Source: Asterias rubens (lineage: Eukaryota; Echinodermata; Asteroidea; Forcipulatida; Asteriidae). From it: a stretch of DNA of 64,000 nt. A program made the translations under genes and the position numbers. Numbering within the stretch: the first letter of the stretch is position 1; each line of letters begins with the position of its first letter. The notes under the pieces are model-generated. The model was not told the DNA's origin. It saw nothing but the letters and a program-made list of their open reading frames with translations, and did not search any database. Positions 11,799 to 23,831 of this stretch are shown piece by piece. The stretch is taken from NCBI RefSeq assembly GCF_902459465.1, contig NC_047071.1:9440002-9504001 (forward strand), in the 5' to 3' direction.

Positions 11799-11940
11799 AG
11801 AGGTTTTCAACTAGTGGTTTAATCCCAACGAGGCCTGGTTCTTGATAATTTTACCGAGACGAAGTCGAGGTAATTTGTCAAGAACCAGGCCTCGGCGGGT
11901 TTAAACCACTAGTTGAAAACCGATTCAACACACTTTGATT
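11799..11940. repeat. Hairpin element
   Basis: GGTTTTCAACTAGTGGTTTAA is mirrored by TTTAAACCACTAGTTGAAAACC, with inner arms GGCCTGGTTCTTGA and TCAAGAACCAGGCC. The arms are about 60 bp and the apex is near 11863. Confidence 0.75.
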
Positions 11941-12562
11941 CCCATTCATAAATACCTTTTCGGTCAAAAACATCATCACTTTTTGGTCAAAAAGTAAAAT
12001 AAATGCTAAAAAATTAAAATGTTCAATGATTTCTTTCAACACACACCCCTCCAGCTATGAAATGGCAAAGCCCTCCGCCGCCCTCGGGTAAACACTAAAC
12101 AACTCCTTATAAGGGAACGCTGTGTGCGCGTCGCGCGTATCGCGTGATTATATTAGATGTGGCACAACTGTTTCAGCCGTTGCTCTCGACCAATAGGAAT
12201 GAAGAAACTGTCTTATAAGAACAGGTGCAAGCTCGCGTGTCACGCCCATGTTTCAACACTTTTTACTGGTCATAAACAAAGGTTTATACACACCCATGTG
12301 ACGCGCTCGCCACCTATAGGAATAGCGAAACTGTCTGAGGTATTTATGAATGTAGCATCAAAATCTTCAGTTTAAGGAAACGTTAAAAAGAGACATTGCC
12401 GCCTTAGTCAACCAACCAACCGCGAGCGCAAGTTTTCGGGTGAAACAAAATCTCCGATGAATTTCTTCAAAGGTTCGCATGTGGTTATTACAATATAACT
12501 ATTGTGAAATAGCAGCGTTTAAAAGGTTACTAATTAGGTTCAAACCAGTTTTTATTTCGTAA

Positions 12563-12976
12563 TATAGGTTTTCTCGGTCAATTTCGGAAAATGAGCAGCC
12601 AATTTAACCATCAAGCTATTCCATTTCGCGCAAAATCGAATGCTACTCAAATGGGTCATTCGATTTCGTTTTGAGATTAGTCAAATGTAATGTTGCGTTA
12701 TTCGAATTAACAAAATAATCATTCAATTTAACACTTCATCAAAGCAGCATTCAAATTCGCAGACGCTTCTTGAGGCGTGTGTGTCACGAAAAAGAATGAC
12801 GCTACGCTAAATTGAACAGAGTGCTAAAGGAATTTGACTCGATTCAAAACGAAAATGAACGGCCGAATTCTGAATTTGAAACGCAGTAACAACCGGAGAG
12901 GCAAAACAGCTTTAATTCGAACGCATGAAAATGAAATTGACTGCTAATTTTCCGAAATTGACCGAGAAAACCTATA
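12563..12976. mobile_element. MITE with ~35 bp terminal inverted repeats
   Basis: TATAGGTTTTCTCGGTCAAT at the left is matched by ATTGACCGAGAAAACCTATA at the right. Inversion continues inward (TTTCGGAAAAT and ATTTTCCGAAA). The copy is about 414 bp and non-coding. The flanks 11941-12562 and 12977-13776 show no gene. Confidence 0.75.
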
Positions 12977-13862
12977 GTTTTGCACTACTTTAATTAACCT
13001 TACTTGACTCTTCATTTCTACTCTGTAAAAGTATGCATGTGCGTTACTTTATTTAACCACACTTGACCCTTCGACCCAGCAAAAGCGAACAGGTGATTGC
13101 TTGGTGTCGAGTTTGTGAGTAACTTTTTTTTTAATAGGCAGGTGCCGATGTTCGTACGGTGCCGACATTCTTGGGGCTGATTGGGTGCCGAGTTTGCGAG
13201 GTGCCAAAGTGTCCGGTATTCATTATTCTAACTGATTAGTCCTCGTTACCGCCTCTATGTTAACGTTATTTTTGCCTTATGACGGTGAAATGCAGTCCCA
13301 TTTTTTGATGTATTCGGCTTTGAACATCTAAATATGTTTTCTTGTTGACGATGGATGGTTAAGTGGATTTTTGCTAAAGGCGATTTAATTGTCTCATTAA
13401 TCTATTTTTATAGTAATTTCCATCATATTTTCCCCTACTTGGTTACGATATTAACAATAACAGCTCTCCACTCTTTTTTTCTAATAATAATCGTAATCAT
13501 CATTAAATGTTTTAGGCCCCCGTTAAAAAAACACCTTTGGGGTATTTTATTTTCTCCAAGTTTTGTTGGTGTCGAAGTGAACGAATCCCATTGGTACAAA
13601 GGGTTTGGTCGTACACAGTGCAAACAATACAGGAAATCAAAAACATGGGGGCAAAGTTTGATATTGTGTCCCCTACCTTTCAATTTATTTATGTATTAGA
13701 AGGGAAAACATGGGGGGGGGGGCACACACACATGGTTGACGCCCATGTCCTAAAATTTGTGTTTTTATATCAACAGATTGGTGATACACTTTTATACGGT
13801 CCAGATTCGCCGTCGATAAATCGCATCCCATACAGCCATCACGCTTACAATCTTCAATCCTC

Positions 13863-14924
13863 ATGGCGACCTCTATGGTATCAACTGAAGATGTTCCGAA
13901 CTCTACATGGACGAATGATACAACAACCAGCACAGGAGACGGCAGAAACTTTCGTTATGAAGGTGGAAATCACGAAATGCTACTTTTTCTCGGCTGCGTG
14001 TACTGCGTCGTGGCCGTCTCCGGGCTGGTGGGGAACACCATGGTGATTATGGCCGTTGTCTTATCCAAGAAGCTCCAGAGCAGCACCAACGCCTTCGTCG
14101 TCAACCTCGCCACGGCCGACCTGATATCGTGCCTCACGACACCTTTCGCTGCGGTGGCGCTGTTTAGCATGAACGGCTGGCCGTTGCCTGAGTTGGTATG
14201 CTCCGTGTCCGCTGCCATATACTACATTAGCCTTGGATGTAGCATCTTGAATCTTACCAGCATCGCAATTAACCGCTACGTTCTCATTACCAAATCCATA
14301 CAGACATACCAGTCTATCTACACACCCAAGAAGATAGCAGCCATGTTGGTATTTACGTGGCTCTATCCAGCATCAATCTGTTCTCTTCCCCTCTTTGGTA
14401 TCGGTAAATGGGGTTACTCAGAGAAGTACAGTACGTGTACTCAAGACACCTCGGTTGAGACAAGCAACCTCTTCAGTACGCTGGGAAGTAATCTTATTTT
14501 CCCCATGGCACTCATCATCCTGTTCGTCTGTTACTTCAAGATTTACCGCCACGTGACAGGCCACATGAAGAAGATGACGCGGAGGGGGATCGAGATGCAG
14601 GATTTCCCTACCGCGTCGAATAGCAGCACCAAGCCACTCCGGGAGATCAGCAAAAGACAGGTGGAGATCACCAAGAATCTCTTCTACGTACTGTGCGCCT
14701 TCCTCGTGTGTCTCGCCCCCTTTGCCATCAATCTGTGGATGGAATCTGAAGATTTTCAGCTCCCTTGGCATTCGACCCTCGTCGTCTTTAACAGCGCCGT
14801 CAACCCCATCATCTACGGGGTCAAACACCCGCACTTCAAGGAGGTGTTCCGTCAGATGTTCCGGTGTCGGTACCACATGATTCCAGAACCATCTAGCTGT
14901 CTCAGAAAGATGACATCAACATAG
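13863..14924 (+). CDS. Class A (rhodopsin-like) G protein-coupled receptor
   Basis: A 353-residue, intronless seven-transmembrane receptor of the plasma membrane. The extracellular N-terminus has two N-glycosylation sequons (N13-S-T, N18-D-T). TM1 carries GN at 57-58, TM2 the NLATAD motif with D86, and C113 before TM3 can pair with C192 in loop 2. The TM3 end reads N137-R138-Y139 instead of DRY. TM4 has W166, TM6 reads C-L-A-P (283-286) instead of CWxP, and TM7 ends N-P-I-I-Y (314-318). The NRY motif and overall style fit the melatonin-like / moody / Tre1 / GPR84 group, which I recall as expanded in echinoderms. The ligand cannot be told. An acceptor-like AG at 13775-13776 suggests a 5'-UTR exon upstream. 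A candidate AATAAA lies at 15383. Confidence 0.92.
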   Translation: MATSMVSTEDVPNSTWTNDTTTSTGDGRNFRYEGGNHEMLLFLGCVYCVVAVSGLVGNTMVIMAVVLSKKLQSSTNAFVVNLATADLISCLTTPFAAVALFSMNGWPLPELVCSVSAAIYYISLGCSILNLTSIAINRYVLITKSIQTYQSIYTPKKIAAMLVFTWLYPASICSLPLFGIGKWGYSEKYSTCTQDTSVETSNLFSTLGSNLIFPMALIILFVCYFKIYRHVTGHMKKMTRRGIEMQDFPTASNSSTKPLREISKRQVEITKNLFYVLCAFLVCLAPFAINLWMESEDFQLPWHSTLVVFNSAVNPIIYGVKHPHFKEVFRQMFRCRYHMIPEPSSCLRKMTST

Positions 14925-14971
14925 ACATAACTTCGAATGTATATACCTATTTTGTATTAAGTCATAATTAG

Positions 14972-14996
14972 CTGTTCCGACCTACCGTCGGAACAG
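14972..14996. repeat. Small GC-rich hairpin followed by ATT tail
   Basis: CTGTTCCGAC and GTCGGAACAG form a 10 bp stem around a 5-base loop. TATTGTTTTCGTCTAG and TTTTTATTATT follow. It lies 48 bp after the GPCR stop codon, so it would be in the 3' UTR. A similar arrangement is at 16353-16390. Confidence 0.5.
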
Positions 14997-15382
14997 GTAT
15001 TGTTTTCGTCTAGATTTTTATTATTTGTATCTATACTATTAAAAGCAATCGGCCCGTCGGGTTGGTTACTGGAGATAATGTTAACAAAAGAGCCCTCATG
15101 CGGCTGAATGATGTACATTTTTAGGAGTTTGTCTTTTACAAAATTTACCCAAACTGGACGTACCAAACCCTAAAAATAACTTGACATGCTTTCTGAAAGT
15201 GAAATAAGTAAGAGAAAATTAAGGAGTGATGACGAATTTACCGTTTTTATTTAAACAGTTTGTACGATATAGGGTTCCAGAGATATGGGATGTATGGAGG
15301 TTTGTTCCTAGAGCAGCGTGAACACGAACGGTCAGAAGTTGTGTCGTTAAAATTTCGCGAGATGCAATAAGCCCAAAGTGAC

Positions 15383-15388
15383 AATAAA
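15383..15388 (+). terminator. Candidate poly(A) signal for the GPCR
   Basis: The first AATAAA on the plus strand after the GPCR stop, about 460 bp downstream. No transcript evidence. Confidence 0.3.
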
Positions 15389-16573
15389 CAATACACTTAT
15401 TGACGTTCACGTTCACGTTTAGTGCTCCCGTAACGTGCAGCCTATTGACCGGAAAGTTTACAGGACAAATTCAGATAAGAATACCGCCCCCCCAAAAAAA
15501 AAAAAAAAAAAGTGGATAGATTAGATTTGTTGCACACAGCATGTTCCGAAAACTCGCTTTATTTGGTACTGAAACAACGCTATGTACCGTGGGACGTGAC
15601 GCTCCATAAATCGCGATGAATAAGTAAAGGGCCTAAGATAGACTGGGTAACCTTTCAAAATAAAAATCAACCCTGAAGGCAAATTGTGTTAATTTATGGC
15701 ATGCAAGTTTTTTAGGGATATCGAGGGGTGCTGAGCTCGAATTTGCTGTATGCCAAGCTCAAAAATGTCCCATAATGCCTCAAAATCCCAAATCCGATAT
15801 GGCCGCCACAGTGCGTGCAATCTTTATGCGTGAACGGCGGGTATTGTAAGCGGACAGAACCCACGCACTGCTGCACTGCCTTGTAACACCGCTTTCACAG
15901 TTCGGCTCGGCCGCGGCTCGGCAGTTCGTCGATCTACATGTAGTAGGCTGGTGCGATGCGGCAGAAAAACAACAGTGAGTACCGAGCAGAAAATGTCATT
16001 TTCTGACAATTATTTTTAAATTTCACTCAACAAAAAGGAAATGCAAGCATTATGAATGTATATTGAGTGTGTGTGGAAAGTTTTGGTAGTGTAGTACAAA
16101 ATAAACTTTAGTTATTGCTGGCTAACGGTCGTAAAACTTTCACCTATCAACGCTGATTTGAACAACGTATAGCGTTAGGAGGCCCAAAATATTAGACCCA
16201 TATAAAAAGGCTCACTGCAAGTAGTGGCGGACCTGCGCAATAGCTTCATTTTGGGTTAGAATGATGACGCCATGCATAAATAATAAGAGAGGCGTATAAC
16301 ACTCTTTACCCACATTACATTTCGAAATATTTGTGTAAAGGATTTTCATCATCTAGCGGGGTGCCGCGAGAAGCGCGGCATCCCGCTAGTTATTATTAGT
16401 CTTTCTTTCCGCCTAAAACCCCATTGCATTTGTACACGTTTTTTGTTTAAGCCTAATCTCCCAAACCATAATACGAAAGAGTGAGTTTATTATACCAAAT
16501 TGAAGATTAGAACATAATCTTTACTTAAAATGTAAAAAAAAATAAAAAAATTAATTAATTAACCACGTAATCT
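15389..16573. other. Non-coding; poly(A) run and GC-rich hairpin
   Basis: A poly(A) run near 15495-15512. At 16353-16390 CTAGCGGGGTGCCGCG pairs with CGCGGCATCCCGCTAG around AGAAG, followed by TTATTATTAG. CpG-richer sequence near 15780-15970 contains short ATG-initiated ORFs under 20 codons that I do not consider genes. Confidence 0.4.
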
Positions 16574-16808
16574 TCATTTGAATATAACTGGATGCAGTCG
16601 CTTCCATGTTATTGTGAAACATTCTCTATTGTAAATGTAATAAGTATGTACCAATCATGAGTTGTGACTTCTTGAGAGGAGTCTACTCATTTGAATATAG
16701 ATGAATGCAGTCACTAATACATGTTATTGTTAAACATTCTCTATGGTAAATGCAATTCAGTATGTACCTATCATGAGTTCTGACTTCTTGAGAGGAATCT
16801 ACTCAATT
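16574..16808. repeat. Tandem duplication, 2 x ~117 bp
   Basis: TTTGAATATA…TGCAGTC, ACATTCTCTAT and TGACTTCTTGAGAGGA occur in the same order in 16574-16690 and 16691-16808, with scattered mismatches. Confidence 0.75.
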
Positions 16809-16964
16809 TTTTCTTTTCATGTTTTCCTACCGGCGTTCTGGACTACAGCGCAGTCTCTTTTTATTCGTTTTCTAACCGAGTTCTGGACCCATATACTTTG
16901 TACACGAAGTTTGAGGGTGTTCGTCTAACGAACGTGCGTATAAGTAGGGGTTTTTGACGACGAC

Positions 16965-17110
16965 GACATACCATTGTGTCCACAGATTAGCACTAAACTT
17001 GAGCACTTTGAAGGTAATGACAGTTGAAAGCTTCCCTTCAAATATAACTTGCTGTGGTGTTGCAATAGTTTTTGAGAAATTAGTGAAACAATTTCAACGT
17101 ATATCCTCCT
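16965..17110. repeat. E-family MITE fragment
   Basis: Shares GTCCACAGATT…CATTAAACTT-like sequence and GAAAGCTTCCCTT with the arms of the unit at 7079-11510. The rest of 17110-19081 is AT-rich with TTA runs near 17480 and 17660, and no gene is recognised. Confidence 0.5.
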
Positions 17111-19081
17111 TTACCAGTTTTCACGGTATTATGCCTTTTTCTTTGAATTGGGAAAAAAATAATGATGCCATATATCAACCGATGCCCTAATAATTGTCTT
17201 CATTTGTTAATATGAAGTATGCAAACATATATTAAAACTTGATGGACATTGAAATGTTCACACCACACACCGATCTTCGATGACTTCAACTGGCCCCATT
17301 TGTTTTGAGTTTTTCCTGTTTTCACGGCAAACGAGAAAGTGTGGTTTCCCAGTCAAGCCATACATGGAAGAAACATCTGTAGTGACTACAAGTGTTCTTT
17401 GAGACTCTGTGTATGACTCTATAGCCAGCAGTTGTCCTCATTTTATTTACAATATTTTGTTATTAAATTTTAAAAATTACCATTTTATTATTATTATATT
17501 ATTATTATGGTAACTTGCACACACAAAAAAGTGGGAATAATAACTGGCTTTCAAATGTGATTTTTATTTATTGTTCTTATATTTTTTTTTCGTAATATTT
17601 ATAATAAGGCGTATAAATAAATAGTGATAATTGAATCAACAGGCTGATGTTTACATTTTAATATTAATAATAATATTGATATGAGGGTTTAAAATAAAAA
17701 TCTCCAAAAATATTCGAAAATTCGCACATGGCTACTTTACGCCTCTGTATTTTTTATCCAGAATGCTCAGCAAAATATTCAGTCACATGTTTTGATCGTC
17801 ATGAATAATTGTGAATTGAAATAGTGTTTGATGAAACTTTTTCGGTGGGCAAATAGTTTTATTTTGCCTGAACATTATGACATGTTTTTGTACCTTGTAG
17901 AAATGCCTAAAATACCAAACTTTTTGCATTTACAAGTGCAAGTTACCAGTGGAGCCTTACGTGCTTCTAAGTTTTGGTCAAGGGAGAGGAGACTCTTTGC
18001 TTGGCAAATAAAATCACACAATTTGTATCCAGGGACGGTTTACATAGCGCACAGAGAGGTAAAACATTTGCCACGATTTTAGGGACACCTCGAAATTAGG
18101 ACCTCCTACATAGACTCTGAGGTGGTGTCGTCCGTTAGGACCGGGTTCGTTTCAGGCGACGAGCGTGGACGACGAAAACAGACCGCCTGGGATTTGGAAT
18201 GATTTACGGGTGAAGTAACTTTGCCTAAACTAATTCCATTATTTCGCTTTACTTTCGGAAATTAGACCATGACAAACAAAAACTCTTTGACAGGAATACA
18301 AAATCAGAGATGTTATTATGCTGACGTTTCTCTGGTGGTTGAGTGGCTCAATATTATAGAGCTGCTTATAATAAATAGGCAAAATATTTTGCTTTATAAA
18401 AATGCCGAAATTGAGCAGAATACCTGGATTAACAACTTGTAGTTTGAACATGAGGTATGGTGTTTGCTGTGTTTAGCTGCTTTTTGTGTTTCGTTTGGTC
18501 TGGCTTTAAAAGGAAAGAATCGCAGCGCGTACGTAATCATGGAATTGTGCTTACGCTAAGCGTATTTAACATCTAGGCACACAGGGATAGTGTTCTTGAG
18601 CGTGACAATTCGCAACAAAAAATTTGCTACGTTGTTTATTGTGCTCAACTCCTGCGAAACATTCACTGCAAAAACAGTGACTTATAAATTTGGTTTGCTT
18701 TCGCAGGATAACCGTGCTTTACTTGTGCAAAAGTAGGCCAGGGCGACTAGTGTGCTTTAGTGTTAAAGTCGCGGCTACAAATAATTAGTATTAGAGTCGC
18801 AACTACTGTTTTTCTCCACTCCGTTAAAATTGAGCCAACACATTGACTACAAAAAATAGTCCCGACTACCTGTTTGGTTAAACATTTTGTCCTGCTTACT
18901 ACTAATCGCAACATAATTAATACGTCGCTTGCGGCACATTGCGGCACATATCTTGAGAATCCGTAATTTATCTCGACAAGTGTCGTAGTTGGGTTTGAGG
19001 TGCAGCTAGTCGAGTAGTAAATTTCACTAGTCACCCAGGCCTATCATGACGGGAACTTGCATAATGAAAAATCCTGTGGGA

Positions 19082-19285
19082 ATGGGCCCAATGTCATGCT
19101 CTGCTCTGCTCTGGAAGCAAAGATTCGGTGCTTAGCAGAAGCAGTGAATTCTGCGCTTACGTCAAGCAAAAAAGAGTGCTTAGCAGGGATTTATTTCGTT
19201 TGTGCTTCCAAGCTCACACATTATATTCCGCGCTTGCACAGTAAGCGGAATATGGTGAACGTAAGCGCAGAGTTTGGTGGCCGTT
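19082..19285. repeat. J-family element, diverged
   Basis: Begins GGGCCCAATGTCATGCTCTG and keeps CATATT/AAGCGGAATATG inverted pieces and GTAAGCGCAGAGTT near its end. The ORF across it is a by-product. Confidence 0.45.
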
Positions 19286-19784
19286 AAGAGTTCAGTGAAA
19301 TCCACTCGTTATAGATCAAACATCAAACCACCTACCAAATACAAGGATTTTATCCTTAAGTAGTTTGTCACATGACAATGGACTCTGAAAACACTGCATT
19401 GAATTCAAGAAACCAACAAATCAAACAATCCTCAGTCAAATATTATTTTTTTTTTATACATTTATTCACCTTGTTAATTGAACTTTTGAGATAAACATTT
19501 CAACTGAACAATTGACTAGTTAAAAGGAGATGGTGATATAGTAAGACCACTCATCTTACATACCGCCCTCTATTGACCAGTAACAATATATAATGGAACA
19601 AAGGCATAACATTAATTTGTTTTTTGTTTCAGCCTATTCTCCTAAACCATAACGTCAAAAGAGTTAAATCATTTATCAAGCCTTGAACCTAAGCTTAATT
19701 CCTAATGAAATTTTGTTTTTAAATTCTTAATTCATTAACCACGTGACCCTCAATTGCATATTTAATTGTGAAATCTTTGAAACA

Positions 19785-20340
19785 CCATATCTAAAGAAGT
19801 ACAGAGCCGATTTTTAACTTGTTTGTAGTTTATAAGACTCCTTGGGGATAAGAGAAAAATTTGGAAAAACCGTGGCCTCAATTTGACCTCTACTTCCGGG
19901 TCAACCGGAAGTGGGACCATATCTCCAGAACTACTCAACGATTTTCAACTTTTTTTGTAGTTACAAACTCCTAAGACATTAACATTGGCTGTGAAAACCC
20001 GGGACCCCATGTTGGCCTCTACTTCCGATTGAACCGGAAGTGGGACCGTACCTGAAGTACTATACAACCGATTCTAAATCTTTGTTTTCACTTTTATACT
20101 CCTAAAGCATTAAAAATAAACTTTGAAAATCCATGACCCAAGTTGACCTCTGCTTCCGGGTCAACCAGGAGTGGGACCATATCTCAAGAATTACACAACC
20201 GATTTTCAAACTTTTTCCAGTTACAGACTCCTTGGGCGTTAGAGATTAGCCTTAGGTTACCGTGACCCCATGAAGTGGCACCATAACTCAAGACACGATA
20301 TAATTTCATACTTTTTTTCATTTATAGACTCCTTGGTAAT
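19785..20340. repeat. Degenerate tandem array, ~130 bp unit, about 4 copies
   Basis: The block CCTCTACTTCCG recurs near 19886, 20016 and 20147. In each unit TTCCGG…CCGGAAGTGGGACC (a small palindrome) is followed by ATCT-AAG-ACTAC and then AGACTCCTTGG or CTCCTAA. The fourth unit is partial. No coding potential. 20341-21917 beyond it has no recognisable gene or repeat. Confidence 0.75.
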
Positions 20341-21950
20341 TTTAGCACATAATCCAAGCAAAAGAACACGGAACAGCTAGCTTTGTGTTTGTTAACAAAC
20401 ACTACATGTCTAGTTTTAAATGAAGTTCTGTCAAAAATTTCGAAACAACGGCTTCGGCTCCGGATTCGGCTCAGGCAAGCTAAAGCCCCTCGGTTGTTCC
20501 GAAACAAGTCTCTCCAACTCAATGAGATAACATTATTTGGAATAACAAAGCGGGCTCACATGTAGAAGTCCGTACCTAGAAGACGTACTTTTATACTAAG
20601 GTACTTGAGATCTTTACACTGTATTGTAAACGGAATTCCCTCTGATTGTGATTTAATTAAACTAGAAATATTGCGCATAAAATGTTGCAATCTAAGGGCC
20701 TTGTCTCAGTATTAGGCCATATTTACAGTCAATCACCACACCAAAGAAATCACTCAAAAGTAAACGAGAAAACAAATAATTAACAGGGCGGAATGACTTT
20801 TGACGGGCACCTGGTACCCGAACAAAATAGGGAGTCCGCCATGCCAACCTTAGAAGTAAATAGTACAGATGGTCCAAATCTCGATCTCAAAAAGTGTTCT
20901 TGCTTAAACTCCTGATGAACCCTTTTTTTCTCGAAACATTAATCTGATAATACATTATCATACGACTTCCGTACTTTGCTACCATTTGCCTCATTCATGG
21001 TATACCGTTAAGAGAGAAATGTCTGAAACAAACTGTTCGATAAATCATTGTACTTGAAATATTAAGTTTAAAGGGACTCTAAGGTTAAATTAAGTTCGAA
21101 GGTCTTTCATTTTCCAATACATGGAGTCTTTACAAATCCAATCTCAATTAGCATGGTGCAAATGTGTGTACAAAAAACACTCTAAAATTTTACGTCACAT
21201 TGCAAGTATATGGTCTGTACATTTGTAAATAGCATTTGGAGGGAAACGAAAAGACATTTCGAGGAAACGAATTTTTACTTCGAGGCTACGAAATAATGTC
21301 AGTATTTGTTGGTTACCTGTCCCTTTCAAATATTCATTAATCATGATTTTCTTGAAAGTATTCACCACTAAAATGCATGATAAGTAATTGACTTTTAGAA
21401 GCAAACATTAAAGGTTATTGCATCGCCGTTTCTCAGGACAAAATTCCACTACAATCCATTCGTGATGAGCGTTTTGAGCTTCAGTTGTTGATGTATAAAC
21501 AACTACAACAAACGCAATATAAAAGACAACTTTAGGTTGAAGTAAATTAGAATATACATGTGTAGTTCTAATACATTGGCAAGTAAAGAGAGGGATGCCC
21601 TCCCTCTATTTTTGCCTCAGTGTCTATGTCGAACCAAAACCAAATAAGGAAACCAATAACAAAAATGTTTTCTTGCTCACATAATTATAGCTGTTGGCAG
21701 TGGTAGCACTTTATGTAAACCACCATATAACATACCAAAACATACAAACCGGTAGATGTTTGGTCACGAGAAAGAAGTTTACAAACATTACACATTGCAT
21801 GAAGTTGATAAACAAAATGAATAAAACACTCAAAACGGGAAATTAGTTTATTTCACATCAAAATTACATTTCAAACAGAAATTTAGACCTTGTTAGTTTA
21901 ATGTAGATCGTTCAACGATCGTTCTTACCAATTGTGTTATGTTCCTTTAA

Positions 21951-22308
21951 AGACGCTGGTAATTGTCAACGAACTAGTCTTCAAAGGTGGTGTATCTCAA
22001 CATATGCATAAAATAACAAACCTGTAAAAAAATGAGCTCAATCGGTCGTTGAAGTTGCAAGAAAATAATGAAAGAAAAAAGCACCCTTGTCACACAAAGT
22101 TCTGCGCTTTCAGATGTTAGATTTCGAGACCTCAAATTCTAAATCTGAGGTCTCGAAATCAAATTGTGGAAAATTGCTTCTTTCTTGAAAACTACACTAC
22201 TTTAGAGGGAGCCGTTTCTCTCAATGCTTTATAATATCAACCTCTCCCCATTACTCGTTACCAAGTAAGGTTTTATATTTTGAGTAATTACCAATAGTGT
22301 CCACTGCC
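21951..22308 (+). mobile_element. Family-A TTAA MITE
   Basis: Flanked by TTAA at 21947-21950 and 22309-22312. The right terminus ACCAATAGTGTCCACTGCC is intact; the left is eroded. The central hairpin TTTCGAGACCTCA / TGAGGTCTCGAAA lies near 22120-22160. The TTAA on its left is also the right edge of an F-family end (CCAATTGTGTTATGTTCC). Confidence 0.8.
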
Positions 22309-22778
22309 TTAAAGCAACGCTGACTATTTCACAGCATCTGCAGCCTCATACTCAGATGGTGTCACATTGAATTACCACTCGGAGCTGATGCTGTACCAAT
22401 CATTATCCCCGTTCCAGGTGTTCCCGCTACTTCATTCGGACGATACACGGCAATGACCTAGGGATAGAGGTTGTGGATCAGAGAAACAGATCGCCCGCTA
22501 GCGTTCGTTCATTACAAGCGTGTATAGTTTCACTTGCCGTGCATAATCGGAACGTTGGTTGTGTGTGACCGCGCAACACCAATGGTCTTGGAACCAAGAC
22601 TAACAGTTGCCCAAACTCGGTACCGGTGTGGCGGTTTCAACTTTCCGCCGTGTTCAGTTTTCCGAATGACCAAATACGGTAACATTACGTCATGCGATGC
22701 CTCTGCGCACAGCAAGCAAAGTAGTCAATTTTTAGTGCTGTATTGAGTCATCCGTGTTACTCTCCGGTAGCTGAAGTC

Positions 22779-22916
22779 ATGGCGGCGTCCACGAGTACAA
22801 CGAGCGGCGAACGCGTGGGTCGTATGAGAGAATTTTTTGTGTGGCACAAGCAGTGTGACCTGCTTACAGCTGTACGCATGAATACGTGTAAAGATGGGGC
22901 AACAGAATGTGACTAA
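22779..22916 (+). CDS. Short ORF or first-exon candidate, unrecognised
   Basis: A 45-codon ORF starting GTCATGGCGGCG, a good initiation context, in the most CpG-rich part of 22.4-23.1 kb. The product begins MAASTSTTSGERVG and resembles no family I know. It could be an upstream exon, an upstream ORF of the sorting nexin 0.9 kb downstream, or chance. Confidence 0.2.
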   Translation: MAASTSTTSGERVGRMREFFVWHKQCDLLTAVRMNTCKDGATECD

Positions 22917-23096
22917 ACAGAAAAGAATCGTAATAATAAACAATTTGGGGTCACTGAGAGAACTACAGTACTCGCCAGGGTACTCGCGGCTGTATTTTTG
23001 TCTGGCTACGTCACCCGGAAAACTGAACACGCCGGAAAGCTTAAACCGTTCCAACAACGTGGTGAAATGTCCGGCTACGGACAGTAAAGGAAACTA

Positions 23097-23536
23097 GGGG
23101 TGCGTTCCACTCGCGCAAACGACTCGCAACTGTTCGCGCAAACGTTTTTTTATCGTTTGAACGATTGGTGCGTATACGCGATGTCAAGGCGGCGCCCTGA
23201 AATGAAGAAGGCGCGCACCATACGTAGGTTTTTTTTAAACTTCGGTTTTGCTGCAATAGTCCTCTTTTTGACATCATTACATCAACTAATTAACTTTGTT
23301 ATTCCAAATCTGCATTATCATCCACCGAAAATACAATGTTATTATGTTTGTGACAAAGAAATAATACCGGAGGCTTGTCCGCCATTTTAAAAATCACTCG
23401 CCAACACCTGCGAAGTATGTTCGCCTAAAGTTGCCAACGGTTCGCCAATGGTGGCGGCGAACAACTCGTTCCACTTGAAATTGTTGGCGAACGTGCGCAA
23501 CTGTTGGCAACGTTTGCGCGAGTGGAACGCACCCCA
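23097..23536. mobile_element. MITE with GGGTGCGTTCCACTCGCGC ends
   Basis: GGGTGCGTTCCACTCGCGCA on the left mirrors TGCGCGAGTGGAACGCACCC on the right. Inversion continues inward (CGCAACTGTTCGC and GCGCAACTGTTGGC). About 440 bp. The ends resemble the GGGTGCGTTCGTTTAGC elements at 34863 and 39055. Confidence 0.7.
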
Positions 23537-23831
23537 GTGTTGGGCCAATTAAACTGTCTGTATTGGGCAGGTACAGGACCAATGGCCTAATGGGTATATA
23601 ATTTTTATAGGACTCTTCCTCTGCACAGATATAGTACAATACGAAAGTGTAAGGCCGCCAGGGCTAACCTATAAGTAAACTACAGAGGGCGCTACCTACA
23701 TGAATTGTTCAGAGCCGTACGACTCTGGAATTGTTTACAGGCCAGACGGACGACAATAATGTTTACCAGACAGACATACAAACAAACTCGTACGTGTGTA
23801 CTATAAACTGAGGGGCAGACCTGAGTAAATC

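Noticed and set aside
13355-14046. Plus-strand ORFs of 114 and 169 codons upstream of and overlapping the GPCR
   Set aside because: Different frame from the receptor, poly-G run inside, and no family features.
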